Below are positions 41,026 to 50,941 of a DNA stretch of 64,000 nucleotides, one piece after another. The first letter of the stretch is position 1; the number at the start of each line of letters is the position of its first letter. The translations under genes were made by a program, and so were the position numbers. The notes under the pieces were generated by a model, which did not search any database, had not been told where the DNA came from, and was given only the letters and a program-made list of their open reading frames with translations. The DNA is from Bacteroidales bacterium UBA3623 (GTDB lineage: Bacteria > Bacteroidota > Bacteroidia > Bacteroidales > UBA932), in assembly GCA_002373715.1 (NCBI GenBank), contig DFLI01000051.1:37399-101398 (forward strand), read 5' to 3'.

Positions 41026-43467
41026 TTATACGTTATTCAAGAAGTAGTTCACAATGGTATCCTTACTCTCTTGGGTAATGAGGAACTGGTTGTGGTTGGT
41101 AGGATGATGGATAATCTCACAGTCGGGATAACGGTTCTTCCAACGTTGCTCGTTGGTGGCAAACTCCGCTTTCTCCCGCGCCTTCACATCGGCCGGTTTC
41201 ACATAGCCGGCACTAACGGCGCTTTCCTCTGCGTAGTGGGTGGAAACGATGGATGTGACCGGTCCATTGTAGGTTTCCTCGGGCATGGTGGCCATCAACT
41301 TGATGTCCAGGTCCGCCCTTCGGTTGTTTCTCTCATCATTCAGGTGGGGGAAGAAGTAGGCAGGACGGAGGAGTTCCTGGAGGGCGATGTCGCGGTCCAG
41401 TTCTCCATCCAGGACCACCACGTGGGGCTTTTCGGCCTTGTCATTATAAAGACGTGCGGCCAGGGCCAGAGCCTGCTCACCTCCGGCGCAGAAACCGGTG
41501 ATGCACACAACGTGGCGCTTTTTGACAATGTCCTGTACATACTGTTCATAAACATCTACCAGGCCCTTGACATCTGTCAGTTGGTCCTGCATGACGGTAT
41601 GATAGGATTCAATGGCGAAGATGGCGAACTTATGGCAAATCTCCTGGGCCCATTCGCCAAAGAGAAAATCAAAGCTTGTATATCCGCTGATAACGATGAT
41701 GACCGGTTTTTCCGTTTCCACCTCTCCTTTTCCATACCAGAATGCATTCGGGTGCTTCTCGGCCGACATGATTCCCCGAATGGTCCTCCGCGTATAGAAA
41801 TCGTTGGCGGTCAGATGAAAGCCGGATATTCCCATCAGGACGATGAGTTGCATGATATGGAGAGACGTGATGCCTACATCGTTCATGAGATCCGCATTGA
41901 CATTGATGCCGGGCAGGCCGATAAGCCCGGCGGCAGCCTGAATGAGCAGTTCCTCAGAGGGCGTTACGGGCGTATCATTGGTAATGACCGGATCCAGGGC
42001 TTCGTTCACCAGGGTAGACTTGTCAATCTTTCCGTTCATGGTGAGCTTGAACTCCTTGACGCGGTTCCAGAACGTAGGAACCATGTAGGCAGGGAGCAGC
42101 CTGGCCACGGCTTCCTTGACAGGGGCAAGATCCTCAAATCCCTCCTCCGTCATCACATAAGCTACGATATATTTCTCAGTACCAACTTGTTCTAGGTGCA
42201 CGAACGCACGCACCACCCCTTCCTGCCTTTCGATGCAGGCGCAGATCTCGCCCAATTCAATGCGGAAGCTGCGCAACTTGATCTGGGAATCTTTCCGGCC
42301 GATATAATTGAAACTGCCGTCCTCGTTCAGGACAACCAGGTCTCCGCTTCGATAAAGCCTTGACACATCTATTCCGTCATGTTCTTTCTCGTACGGATTG
42401 TCTATAAACACTTCAGCATTCAAGTCCGGACGGTTCCAGTAACCGTTGGTGACCTGGTTTCCGCCAATGAGCAGCTCTCCCTGCTCCCCGGGGGCAACCA
42501 GCTTTCCTTCCTCATCGGCCACATAGCACACCACACCGGGGGAAGGCGCGCCGATATTCTGCCAGTCGTCCACTCCCTGGATTTCATGGGTAGTGACCAC
42601 CACGCAGGTTTCGGTGGGGCCGTATCCGTTCACAAAACGGTAAGGTCGCTTTCCGGCTATCTTTCGGGTGAGGCTATGCGGAATGGCCTCGCCACCGGCA
42701 GACAGGGTATCCATGGCCGGGAAATCGTAATCCGGGAAGATGGCCAGAAGAGACGGGGGCATGAAGGTAAAAGTAATGCCCTTGTCTTTCAGAAGCTTAT
42801 GAAGAAGCCATGCATTGTGTCGCTCTTCGTTTTGGGCGATGACCAGGGTGCCGCCATAGCAAAGCGAGGAATAAATCTCTAGGACGGAAGCGTCAAAGCT
42901 GATGCTGGCAAACTGGAGAATGACAGAGTTTTCGCTGATATTGAAATTGTGCGGCAGGCAAACTGTCTGCGAATAACTGTAAAGCGCCTTGTAGGGAACC
43001 GACACTCCCTTGGGCTCTCCTGTAGTGCCGGACGTATAAATCATATAGACCTCCGAGAACCCTCGCTTCAGAAGCGGCAGCGGGTCCATGATGGGGCTGG
43101 AGAGCAACTCCCGGATATTGTCGGCAGTAATGAGGAAGCTCACTCCGGCATCCCGGCAGATATAATCCCTGCGGTCAACGGGCGTTTCCGCGTCAATGGG
43201 GATATATGAACAACCCAGTTTGATGGACGCCAACATGCAAGGCAGATAATGCTGGTCCCGGCCAAGGTATATGCCGATCCGTACCGGAACATCGCCGGCG
43301 GCAGGAGTCCCTATCTTCCCGACCAGGCCCGACGCTATATGGCAAGCCATTTCATCCATCCGGGCATAGGTAACCTTCTCATCGCCCAGGATGTATGCCA
43401 CCTTGTCCTTATGAGCGGCAACAACCGATTGTAGCCTTTCCGAGAGCTTTTCGAAATAAACGTCCAT
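41026..43467 (-). CDS. Single-module NRPS-like enzyme: adenylation, carrier and alpha/beta hydrolase domains
   Basis: 813 residues. The adenylation domain (~1-500) has all core motifs: GCSYIPIDAETP, IYTSGTTGEPKGVSV, FDASVLEIYSSL, NGYGPTETCVV, YRSGDLVVLNEDGSF, QIKLRSFRIELGEI, NGKIDKSTL. FDAS has the Asp that binds an alpha-amino group, so an amino acid substrate is likely. The carrier domain (~510-580) has the phosphopantetheine Ser535 in VGITSLHIM. The C-terminal hydrolase (~590-813) has GFCAGGE with Cys660 in place of the usual Ser, LDGELD, and His792 in NHNQF. There is no condensation or reductase domain. Product unknown; release by hydrolysis, cyclisation or dimerisation are all possible. 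It lies 18 nt after a TonB receptor gene. Confidence 0.9.
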   Translation of the reverse strand: MDVYFEKLSERLQSVVAAHKDKVAYILGDEKVTYARMDEMACHIASGLVGKIGTPAAGDVPVRIGIYLGRDQHYLPCMLASIKLGCSYIPIDAETPVDRRDYICRDAGVSFLITADNIRELLSSPIMDPLPLLKRGFSEVYMIYTSGTTGEPKGVSVPYKALYSYSQTVCLPHNFNISENSVILQFASISFDASVLEIYSSLCYGGTLVIAQNEERHNAWLLHKLLKDKGITFTFMPPSLLAIFPDYDFPAMDTLSAGGEAIPHSLTRKIAGKRPYRFVNGYGPTETCVVVTTHEIQGVDDWQNIGAPSPGVVCYVADEEGKLVAPGEQGELLIGGNQVTNGYWNRPDLNAEVFIDNPYEKEHDGIDVSRLYRSGDLVVLNEDGSFNYIGRKDSQIKLRSFRIELGEICACIERQEGVVRAFVHLEQVGTEKYIVAYVMTEEGFEDLAPVKEAVARLLPAYMVPTFWNRVKEFKLTMNGKIDKSTLVNEALDPVITNDTPVTPSEELLIQAAAGLIGLPGINVNADLMNDVGITSLHIMQLIVLMGISGFHLTANDFYTRRTIRGIMSAEKHPNAFWYGKGEVETEKPVIIVISGYTSFDFLFGEWAQEICHKFAIFAIESYHTVMQDQLTDVKGLVDVYEQYVQDIVKKRHVVCITGFCAGGEQALALAARLYNDKAEKPHVVVLDGELDRDIALQELLRPAYFFPHLNDERNNRRADLDIKLMATMPEETYNGPVTSIVSTHYAEESAVSAGYVKPADVKAREKAEFATNEQRWKNRYPDCEIIHHPTNHNQFLITQESKDTIVNYFLNNV

Positions 43468-43485
43468 ATACTACTACTGACTAAT

Positions 43486-45840
43486 CTAGAACTTGACGGC
43501 CACATGACCCAGCAGCCAAAGGCCTGCCTGACGCAAGGGGGCTACACTGGAACCGCCCTGCATGTAGGCCGTATTGGCTACGTTATATACATTGATGCCC
43601 AGTTCCACCATCTTAATCCGATAACTGGCGCCCAAATCCACCAGAGCCCGGGCGGGAATGTCAATCTCCATCTCCGGTGCGCCCGGCAGGGTGTACAGCG
43701 ATTTCTGTTTGGATACAAAAATGGTATGGGCGCTCACCTTGAGGCCGGAAATGATTTCATAGGAAGCCGCCAGGTTGGCCTGGAAATCCGGAATATTGTA
43801 AAGCCCATGGCCGATGGTGAGGTAGTTCTGGGAAGAAAGCACTCTCTGCCAGGTAATGTTCGCGTCTACCGTGAAGCGGGAGATGGTATAGCTGGCCGCC
43901 GTCTCCACGCCGGCGTTGGTAAGCTGACCGGCATTGACGTTACCCGTTTCGCTCTGGATGATGAAATTATCGGCCTTGTTCACAAAACCGCTCAGCTCCA
44001 TCTTCAGGCCGGGCACCAGTTTGCCGTCACTGTAGAAGGACAGCTGCCAGGAATTCAGGTACTCGGGCGCCAGGTCTGCGTCTCCGGAGTTGATGTCAAA
44101 GGTGTTGTTGCGGTAGAAATAAGGCGAATCAACGAAAGCTTTGGAATAGCTGAGCTTAGCACTCCACTTGGGCCGGGAATAGATGAGGGCGATACGGGGC
44201 GAGAGCACGTGCATCTTCTTGAGGTTGGACCTCATCTTGAAGTCGTAGCGCAGGCCGGCGTTCAGCACAAGCCCTATGTTCCAGGTATGCTTGAGCTGGA
44301 AATAAGCATCGGCACTGGTTTCCTTGCCCGTATACAGTACCTTTTCGTCGTTGAACGCCTTCAGGATTACCTTGTAATCCCTGCCTTCCAGATAGTTGGC
44401 GTCGGTGAGCTGGAAACGGTTGGCGTGACCGCCTATCATCATAACGCCGGAATGATTGTCCCCAATGGTATAATTGTAGATGCCCTGAGCCGATACGCCG
44501 TAGGTATACTCTTTCCAATTGGCGCTCTGGAACACGCCGTTATAGAGTTTGAGGATAATATCTTCCGCTCCGTTGGGATGTACGTCATTGGCTCCCACTT
44601 CCGGAATTTCATCGCCTCCCACCTGATAACGCTGCTGGTCCTGCGAGTCAAAAATGGCAATAACCTGCCAGGCAAAATGGCCCTTGCTGTCCGAATAGCC
44701 CAGTTCTGCATGCTGGGAAGTGATGGCATAGCCCGGGGCATTACCATTATACAGGCGATACTGCGAGTAACTGTAGGGTGTAAAGAAGTAGCTCAGACTC
44801 ATGGGTGCCACGGTCTTGGAGAAACGGCGGTTGTACAGAAGATGCATCTTTTCCCACTTCAGCGACATTCCCAGGTCGTAGGACGGGGCCTTGTTGTAGC
44901 CCCCTATGATCATGTCTCCTTCTATGGGCATAACGGCATAGGGCTGTGCCTCCGGGGTGGCATCATAATGAACCTTCTGGCCGGTGGCATTATAGATGCT
45001 GGCCCAGGCCAGGATATCCAGCGAAAGATAGCGTTTGCCAAAAAGGAGGTCTCCTCTCACCTGGCCATAGTTGCCTGCGCCCGCCTTCAGCTTGAAGCCG
45101 TCCACGTCTGAGCCTTCTTTGGTAATGATATTCACCACGCCCGTAAGAGCCACGCCGCCATACAGGGACGAAGCCGGGCCTCGCAGCACCTCTATCTGCT
45201 TCACTTTCTCCAGACTGATGGAATAGTCCGGGCTGGCCGTATTGGTGGAATAACTGTTTAGGCGATGGCCGTCCAGCATGATGAGAATCTTCTCCTGTCC
45301 CGAGGAATAAATGCCTCGCATAGCCACGTTCATCTCCTCGTTGCAGGCAATGTCCGTCATACCGGGAACGTAGGCTATGAGGGCGTCCTTGAGGGTACGG
45401 GCACCTACGCGTTCTATCATCTCTTCCGTAATAAGGGAGACCGGCACGGGAGCCTCTTCGATGGATTCCGCCTGCTGGGAAGCTGTGGTAATGGTAGCCG
45501 ATTTGCCGGCCTTGATTCTGTTCACCATTTCGGTGAAACGCGGGGAGTCATTATAGGCCCTGTAATAAGGATCAACGGCCAACAGCCGGGTCACCCACGC
45601 CTCCGCCACTTCGGGCTTGTCCATATTCAGGTTGCTCAGGGCCAGAAGCCTGAACATGTTAATCTGAGTTTCTCCCTTGAAATTGTTGACAGAGTTGCTC
45701 AGCAGGGAGTCTGCCTGCTGGAACAAGCCGTACTCGTATGCCTCCTGGGCCAGCTCGTACAGATGGATATCTTCCTGTGCCCTGGCTGTGTATGAGAAGC
45801 AAAGGACGATGAGGGCGAATATGTATCTTTTGATTCTCAT
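43486..45840 (-). CDS. TonB-dependent outer-membrane receptor with N-terminal helical extension
   Basis: 784 residues. Signal peptide (1-21), a TPR-like helical region (~22-110: DIHLYELAQEAYEYGLFQQA, EAWVTRLLAVDPYYRAYN), then a plug (~125-260: APVPVSLITEEMIERVGART, YVPGMTDI, IEVLRGPASSLYGGVALTGV, VNIITKEG) and a 22-strand barrel ending LLGHVAVKF. There is no SusD partner and no carboxypeptidase-regulatory domain, so this is closer to siderophore or vitamin-type receptors than to glycan SusC proteins. Its place next to an NRPS-like enzyme suggests uptake of the product or of a metal complex of it. Overlaps the kinase gene by 4 nt. Confidence 0.9.
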   Translation of the reverse strand: MRIKRYIFALIVLCFSYTARAQEDIHLYELAQEAYEYGLFQQADSLLSNSVNNFKGETQINMFRLLALSNLNMDKPEVAEAWVTRLLAVDPYYRAYNDSPRFTEMVNRIKAGKSATITTASQQAESIEEAPVPVSLITEEMIERVGARTLKDALIAYVPGMTDIACNEEMNVAMRGIYSSGQEKILIMLDGHRLNSYSTNTASPDYSISLEKVKQIEVLRGPASSLYGGVALTGVVNIITKEGSDVDGFKLKAGAGNYGQVRGDLLFGKRYLSLDILAWASIYNATGQKVHYDATPEAQPYAVMPIEGDMIIGGYNKAPSYDLGMSLKWEKMHLLYNRRFSKTVAPMSLSYFFTPYSYSQYRLYNGNAPGYAITSQHAELGYSDSKGHFAWQVIAIFDSQDQQRYQVGGDEIPEVGANDVHPNGAEDIILKLYNGVFQSANWKEYTYGVSAQGIYNYTIGDNHSGVMMIGGHANRFQLTDANYLEGRDYKVILKAFNDEKVLYTGKETSADAYFQLKHTWNIGLVLNAGLRYDFKMRSNLKKMHVLSPRIALIYSRPKWSAKLSYSKAFVDSPYFYRNNTFDINSGDADLAPEYLNSWQLSFYSDGKLVPGLKMELSGFVNKADNFIIQSETGNVNAGQLTNAGVETAASYTISRFTVDANITWQRVLSSQNYLTIGHGLYNIPDFQANLAASYEIISGLKVSAHTIFVSKQKSLYTLPGAPEMEIDIPARALVDLGASYRIKMVELGINVYNVANTAYMQGGSSVAPLRQAGLWLLGHVAVKF

Positions 45841-46700
45841 TTTACAATTGTGACAGGGATGAGGAAGGTAAAGGTAGTGCCCACCATGGGCTCGGATTCC
45901 AAAAGCAGCTTGCCGCTATGGTTCTTGGTAATGATATCGTGGGTGATGCTCAGTCCCAGGCCCGTACCCTGTCCGGCCGGTTTGGTGGTAAAGAAAACTT
46001 CAAAGATCTTTTCCCTGATCTCCGGAGTCATTCCCATACCGTTGTCCGTAATGCTCACCTGCAGCTCACCTGCCTTGCCATCCTTGGAGTCCAGGGACAC
46101 CTTCACGTCAATAGTGGGCTGGTAGTCCGGTCCTTCCTGGGCTGCCCTCTCCTTCACGGTGTAGCAGGCATTGTTCATCACATTGAGCACAGCCCGGCTA
46201 AGATCCTGCGGAATAACCATGACCTTGGGCATATTCTCCTGTATGTCTTCCTTGATGGTCAGGTTGAAGCTCTTGTCGTTGGCGCGCATGGCATGGTAGC
46301 TGAGCCACACGTATTCGTGTACCAGCTGTCCCACATCGGTGGGAAGCATCTCCCCCGCCTTGCCGCGGCTGAACAGCAGGATGCCCCGGATAATGCTGAT
46401 GGCACGTTCTCCGTGCTCCTGAATCTTGGCAAGGTTTTCCTTGAGGTCGGCCGATATGTCCTCCAGATCGGCAGCGTCGTCTTCTCCCAGTTTGTCGGCG
46501 CAGTCGTCCAGTACATCCTTCAAATCATCCAGCAATTTGACCGACATCTTGCTGAAATTAATGACAAAATTCAGAGGATTCTGTATTTCATGGGCGATGC
46601 CGGCGCTCAGAAGCCCCAGGGAGGCCATCTTTTCCTGCTTGTGCAGCTGCTCCTGCAACTCTTCTACCTGTTTTTTCAGGTTTTCAGTTTCTTCTACCAT
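45837..46700 (-). CDS. Soluble sensor-less histidine kinase
   Basis: 287 residues. A short coiled coil (1-25) leads into the H-box ASLGLLSAGIAHEIQNPLNF with phospho-acceptor His37. The ATPase domain has N-box AVLNVMNNACYTV, G1 ITDNGMGMTPEI, FTTKPAGQGTGLGLSI and G3 GTTFTFLIPV. There is no TM segment and no sensor domain, so the input must come from a partner. The upstream neighbour, a membrane sensor kinase of the same subfamily, lacks its own His (see that entry), and this protein would supply it. It starts 13 nt after that gene and overlaps the receptor gene by 4 nt. Confidence 0.92.
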   Translation of the reverse strand: MVEETENLKKQVEELQEQLHKQEKMASLGLLSAGIAHEIQNPLNFVINFSKMSVKLLDDLKDVLDDCADKLGEDDAADLEDISADLKENLAKIQEHGERAISIIRGILLFSRGKAGEMLPTDVGQLVHEYVWLSYHAMRANDKSFNLTIKEDIQENMPKVMVIPQDLSRAVLNVMNNACYTVKERAAQEGPDYQPTIDVKVSLDSKDGKAGELQVSITDNGMGMTPEIREKIFEVFFTTKPAGQGTGLGLSITHDIITKNHSGKLLLESEPMVGTTFTFLIPVTIVK

Positions 46701-46712
46701 AATTACAGTATC

Positions 46713-49286
46713 TTAAGCCAGTGACATTACAAATTCGGTATACTCATCCTTGACGGAGTCTACGGTGATATGGCCGCCGCAGTCGTGCAGGATCTGCTGA
46801 CTGAGGTAAAGGCCCACGCCAGGTGCTTCGCCCGTGGGTTTGGTGGTAAAGAAGGGATCAAAGACCTTGTCCAGAATACTGCTCTCAATGCCTATACCAT
46901 TGTCGTAGATCTTGATCTGGACAGGACCGGCGGCCTCCTGCAAAACAGTGACGCGGAGGACGGGCTTGTATTCCACTCCCTTATCGGCCTTCTTCTTGAT
47001 GGCGTATATGCTGTTGCCCAGCATGGACATGACAGCCTTGCCCATCTGATCTGCCACCACGTTCCGCATGACGGGCTTGTCCGGTTTGATGAACTCAACC
47101 TGGATTCCGAGGGCAGTGATGTCATCGGCATAATACGTCTTGAACTTATCTATGCACTGTTGGCACAAAAGGGTCAAATCCGTGGATTCGAACTTGGTGG
47201 AACGCTCCTTGAGCATCTCCTCCATGGCCTTCAGGGTACGCGTGGTGGAGATTCCGTGCTGCTCAATCTTCTCCAGATTGGTCTTCATCATATCCATCAC
47301 ATCCATGGAATCCTCGAAGTTGTCCGGATCCATTGCATCTTTCTCATCCTCAACGTTCTGTCGCAATTCCCCGGACAGGCCCAAGGTAAGATGGGCAAAA
47401 TTGTTGATGTAGTTCATGGGGTTCAGGATACGGTCTATGAGGCCCTTGGTAAGCTTACCGATAGCGGCCGCACGCTCCTGCCTGAGCAGTTTGTCCTGGG
47501 CCTTGCGCAGCTCCTTGGTACGCTCGTCCACAATGGCCTCCAGGCGTTGCTGTTCCTCTGCCATGCGACGCATGCGGTACCGGAAAAGCAAATAAACAAG
47601 GAAGACGATGATAATCAGGTACAACAGGAGGGAATACCAGCGTACGAACACAGGATAGGGCTTCTTGAAATCTAAGGGGCCGATTTCGCTCAACTGCCCG
47701 AAGGCATCCTTCGATCGCACAGACACCTGGTAAGAACCATAACCGAGGTTGGCAAACAGGTACTCCTGCTCGTCGTCCCATTTGGACCAGGCGTTGTCTG
47801 CATGCATGCGGTAACTGTAAAGCGTCTGGCCGATAGGGTCCGTCTTGTCGTTGGAGAAGCTGAGGGTAAGGTCTCCGTTCTCCATGCTGAAATGGCGTAC
47901 GTACAGCTGAGGCAGGTCCCGCTGGGTGGCAAGGCTTTGCTCCATATTGAACCGGACCAACTGCACATTGTCTCCAATCCATACCAGGCCATCCTCTACC
48001 AGCATGGCCTGGACATTGAAGTCAGAGAAGGGCTCAAACCACGCTTTCAGCTTTTCCGGCATGTTCTCATAATAAATGCCCAAGCCGTTGTCGTAGCTGC
48101 GCCAGATGTTGCAGGCCTTGTCTTCGTATTCAAAGAGTCGGGACAAAGGGCTTTCCTCCTTCTTCTCAAATGTATTCTCACCAGGATCCATATAGAAGGC
48201 ATCGCCCGAAAGCGTCATGGCCCACACTCCGCCCGCGCGGTCTTTCTTGAAACGGGTGATGTTGGGAATTTGGCCTATCGGCCTTATTCCTTCACCGGGC
48301 CGGAAGCGGCATACGCGCTCCAGTTCCCCTACCAGATAGGAGCCATCGTCCATGGCCAGTATGGAAAGGGCAAACTGGTTGGTCTGCTGCCGTGCCGTGC
48401 CGTTGCTATATTGATACACACCGTCCGATGTGGCCACGTAAAGAGTTCCGCCGGAGCCCTGGGCCATCTGCCAGCAGGGGTGGGTCACATTGCTCACCTG
48501 GGTGAAGCGCTGTCCTTCCTGACGATACAGGCCCTGGAAGGTTCCCACCATGATGGTGGATCCTAGCTGGGTTATGCAGGAGATCTGGCCTCGGAGGCCT
48601 TCCTTCTCTGTAAAGTGCGTGTAAATCTCCGAGACCGAGATGCTGAAAACGCCATTGTCCGTGGCTCCCCAGACCGTGCCTTTGCCGTCGTAAGCGAGTT
48701 TGGTAATGCTGTTGGAGCACAGTCCGTTGTCCACATTGATGCGCCAGATTTCCCGGCCCTCGCGGTCCACCGCAACGACGCCTTCCGTAGCCGTAGCCAG
48801 GAGGGTGCGGTTGTCTTCCAGCTTCAGGCGCTGATAGACCTCAATGTCATTCCAGCGGTCCACTGCGGTTTCGCTGATGCGCTCGCCGCCAGCCAGTGCG
48901 CTGGCATTCTCCCCCGCGCGCCGGACATATGCCACCTGGATAGAATCCCCGTCAACGGACAGAACCTGCCCAGTCATAGTGATACCTTCGAAGACCACAT
49001 TCCCGTCCTGATCCCGGCTCACGCTCACAACGCGGGAGATATCCGGCGTATGAACGATCCTCCACTCCACGTTGTCGTACACGAGAAGTCCTTCGAAATT
49101 GGCAAAGAAGGTATGCCCCTCACCGTCACAGAGGACGTCAAAGTTACGGTTGTGGGCATTGTACTGGCTGGCCGAGTAGTTTCTGAAGAACGGAACGCCC
49201 ATGTGGGCTCCGTCCTGAGCGGCAGCCTGCACCGTGCAAAACGCCACGGCGACTATCCAACTGATATGATACAGAAACTTTCTCAT
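46713..49286 (-). CDS. Beta-propeller (Reg_prop/Y_Y_Y) membrane sensor kinase lacking the acceptor His
   Basis: 857 residues from the ATG at 49286 (4-nt overlap with the WD40-like gene). Signal peptide (1-23), a periplasmic two-part propeller (~30-480; blades such as LAYDGKGTVWGATDNGVFSI), a Y_Y_Y domain (~490-565, YLFANLGYGSYQVSVRSKDA), TM (~572-592, LLLYLIIIVFLVYLLF), a coiled coil, then the kinase core. The H-box reads GKLTKGLIDRILNPMNYINN, where Asp618 stands at the place of His. The N-box (SMLGNSIYAI), G1 (YDNGIGIESSI) and FTTKPTGEAPGVGL are intact. Likely senses a periplasmic ligand and either trans-phosphorylates or allosterically drives the neighbouring soluble kinase. Confidence 0.88.
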   Translation of the reverse strand: MRKFLYHISWIVAVAFCTVQAAAQDGAHMGVPFFRNYSASQYNAHNRNFDVLCDGEGHTFFANFEGLLVYDNVEWRIVHTPDISRVVSVSRDQDGNVVFEGITMTGQVLSVDGDSIQVAYVRRAGENASALAGGERISETAVDRWNDIEVYQRLKLEDNRTLLATATEGVVAVDREGREIWRINVDNGLCSNSITKLAYDGKGTVWGATDNGVFSISVSEIYTHFTEKEGLRGQISCITQLGSTIMVGTFQGLYRQEGQRFTQVSNVTHPCWQMAQGSGGTLYVATSDGVYQYSNGTARQQTNQFALSILAMDDGSYLVGELERVCRFRPGEGIRPIGQIPNITRFKKDRAGGVWAMTLSGDAFYMDPGENTFEKKEESPLSRLFEYEDKACNIWRSYDNGLGIYYENMPEKLKAWFEPFSDFNVQAMLVEDGLVWIGDNVQLVRFNMEQSLATQRDLPQLYVRHFSMENGDLTLSFSNDKTDPIGQTLYSYRMHADNAWSKWDDEQEYLFANLGYGSYQVSVRSKDAFGQLSEIGPLDFKKPYPVFVRWYSLLLYLIIIVFLVYLLFRYRMRRMAEEQQRLEAIVDERTKELRKAQDKLLRQERAAAIGKLTKGLIDRILNPMNYINNFAHLTLGLSGELRQNVEDEKDAMDPDNFEDSMDVMDMMKTNLEKIEQHGISTTRTLKAMEEMLKERSTKFESTDLTLLCQQCIDKFKTYYADDITALGIQVEFIKPDKPVMRNVVADQMGKAVMSMLGNSIYAIKKKADKGVEYKPVLRVTVLQEAAGPVQIKIYDNGIGIESSILDKVFDPFFTTKPTGEAPGVGLYLSQQILHDCGGHITVDSVKDEYTEFVMSLA

Positions 49287-50941
49287 TTGAACGTCATATA
49301 GGGGATGGATACGCCCACATAGCGGGTCCATTCCTGTTGGGTGAGATTACGCTTAAGTTTATTGTGCAGCTGCTGAGCCATGTCATCGGCCGATGCATTC
49401 AGCAGCATCACATTTCCGGAGGACGTGCCAATCCATACCGATTTTCCATCCTCGTCCCCGCACACGGCCAGCGTCCATCCGTCAAAGGTATAATCCACGG
49501 GCACCAGCCACTCGGTAGGGACTTCCTGGCTGCCGGACACACGCTTTTCCACCTTTTCCTTCTGCAGCTCTTCGCGGAAGGACAAACCGCTCTCGAACAG
49601 CAGATTATCCATGTTCCAGATATACGCTGTCTTGTCATAGCCACCCGTCACAACAACGGGGCCTAGCATGGTGATATCCATGCACTTGGCCTTATGGGCC
49701 GCCATGGTTTCCATCACGCGGTCGTATTGGTTTACGGGATATACCGTTCCGTCTTCCACGCCCAGCAGCAGGCACTTGCTGGCCTTGTCGTAGTAGGCGG
49801 CCGTAACCACGCCTTTGAGCAAAGGGGCCTTTTCCACGATCCTGCCCGCCACATCCATCTCGGCGTAACCTCCGTCCGTAAAGAAAAGACAGGTGACGCC
49901 TTCCCTCTCTACAATGGCCGACAGCGTCCCAGGCAGTTCCTCGCTGCCGGTTATCTTTCCGTCCGAATACCAGCTTAAACTCTTTCGCCCTGCTACTAGC
50001 AGGCCGTCTCCAATGGGGACCAGTTTGAAATAGTTGTCTTCCGGCAGCTGAACTTCTACATGGTTTCCTTCAAAATCCAGGACGCAAAGGGGGCCTTTGA
50101 GGGAAAGGGCATAGATACTGTTATCCTTGATAAGTACATCCCTGAAATCGAACAAGGAATTGAAAAGTAAGGCATTGGAAGAAATCCTCTTTCCTCCCTG
50201 GCTCGCGTTCACGGTGAGCCGTTCCACTTCTCCGAAATTGGAAACGGCCACACATTGTCCGGGGCGGCCGGGAACCTTGGCAAGGGCGTTCACGGCACCG
50301 CCTTCCTTCATCTTGTAGCGAAGGATACCGTCGGTGGCCTGGGTCAACGACTTGAAAGTCTCGGAATAATACTGGTTACCCCGGTTGTTTTTCAGGAAAT
50401 ACCAGCTGGCATATGCCAGAAGATCTGCCACCTCCGGTTCACCGGCTTCCCTTCTCACCTGGGAGCTCACGGCCAGGCTCCTGGCCTGGGTGCGGCGGTT
50501 CAGCGTATCGGCCACATTCTTGGCGTGGGTGGCTTCGTCCCTCTGTTCAACGGCAATTTCCTGCTGCCGTTCGGCATTGGCGCGCTCCCGCTCCGCCACC
50601 TGGGCGGCCGATTGGGCCTTGAGCTCTGCCTCATGGGCGGCGCGGCTTTCCATCTCGGCCCTATAGGCATTCTGGGTGGCCAGGATGGACTGTTCCTCGG
50701 CCCTGTCCCGTTGCTGGTCTGAAATAGCTTTCTGCTGATAGGCGATATCCTCCATCTGCTGGCTCACCCGCTTCACAATGGCGGCATCCTTCTCGGCGGC
50801 CTCCATCTGCTCCATCTCCTCCTTCAGCGAGGCCAGTTCCGTCCTGGACCGGTTGTAACCCATACGATAAGCGAGCGCCGCCACACCGGCTACGACTGCC
50901 AGTGCTATCAGGCTCATCCATATGTATGTACGGTTTTTCAC
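49283..50941 (-). CDS. Membrane-anchored coiled-coil protein with WD40-like propeller
   Basis: 552 residues. N-terminal TM (~7-26, WMSLIALAVVAGVAALAYRM), a long Glu/Gln/Ala-rich coiled coil (~30-150), a short helical stretch (RREAGEPEVADLLAYASWYF), and from ~210 a beta-propeller with WD40-like blades (VVVTGGYDKTAYIWNMDNLL, DGKSVWIGTSSGNVMLLN). The end KLKRNLTQQEWTRYVG is a tail often seen in WD40 proteins of Bacteroidota. It is probably a scaffold; the orientation of the propeller is uncertain. It overlaps both neighbours by 4 nt, so it belongs to the signalling set between the REC phosphatase and the sensor kinase. Confidence 0.8.
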   Translation of the reverse strand: MKNRTYIWMSLIALAVVAGVAALAYRMGYNRSRTELASLKEEMEQMEAAEKDAAIVKRVSQQMEDIAYQQKAISDQQRDRAEEQSILATQNAYRAEMESRAAHEAELKAQSAAQVAERERANAERQQEIAVEQRDEATHAKNVADTLNRRTQARSLAVSSQVRREAGEPEVADLLAYASWYFLKNNRGNQYYSETFKSLTQATDGILRYKMKEGGAVNALAKVPGRPGQCVAVSNFGEVERLTVNASQGGKRISSNALLFNSLFDFRDVLIKDNSIYALSLKGPLCVLDFEGNHVEVQLPEDNYFKLVPIGDGLLVAGRKSLSWYSDGKITGSEELPGTLSAIVEREGVTCLFFTDGGYAEMDVAGRIVEKAPLLKGVVTAAYYDKASKCLLLGVEDGTVYPVNQYDRVMETMAAHKAKCMDITMLGPVVVTGGYDKTAYIWNMDNLLFESGLSFREELQKEKVEKRVSGSQEVPTEWLVPVDYTFDGWTLAVCGDEDGKSVWIGTSSGNVMLLNASADDMAQQLHNKLKRNLTQQEWTRYVGVSIPYMTFK

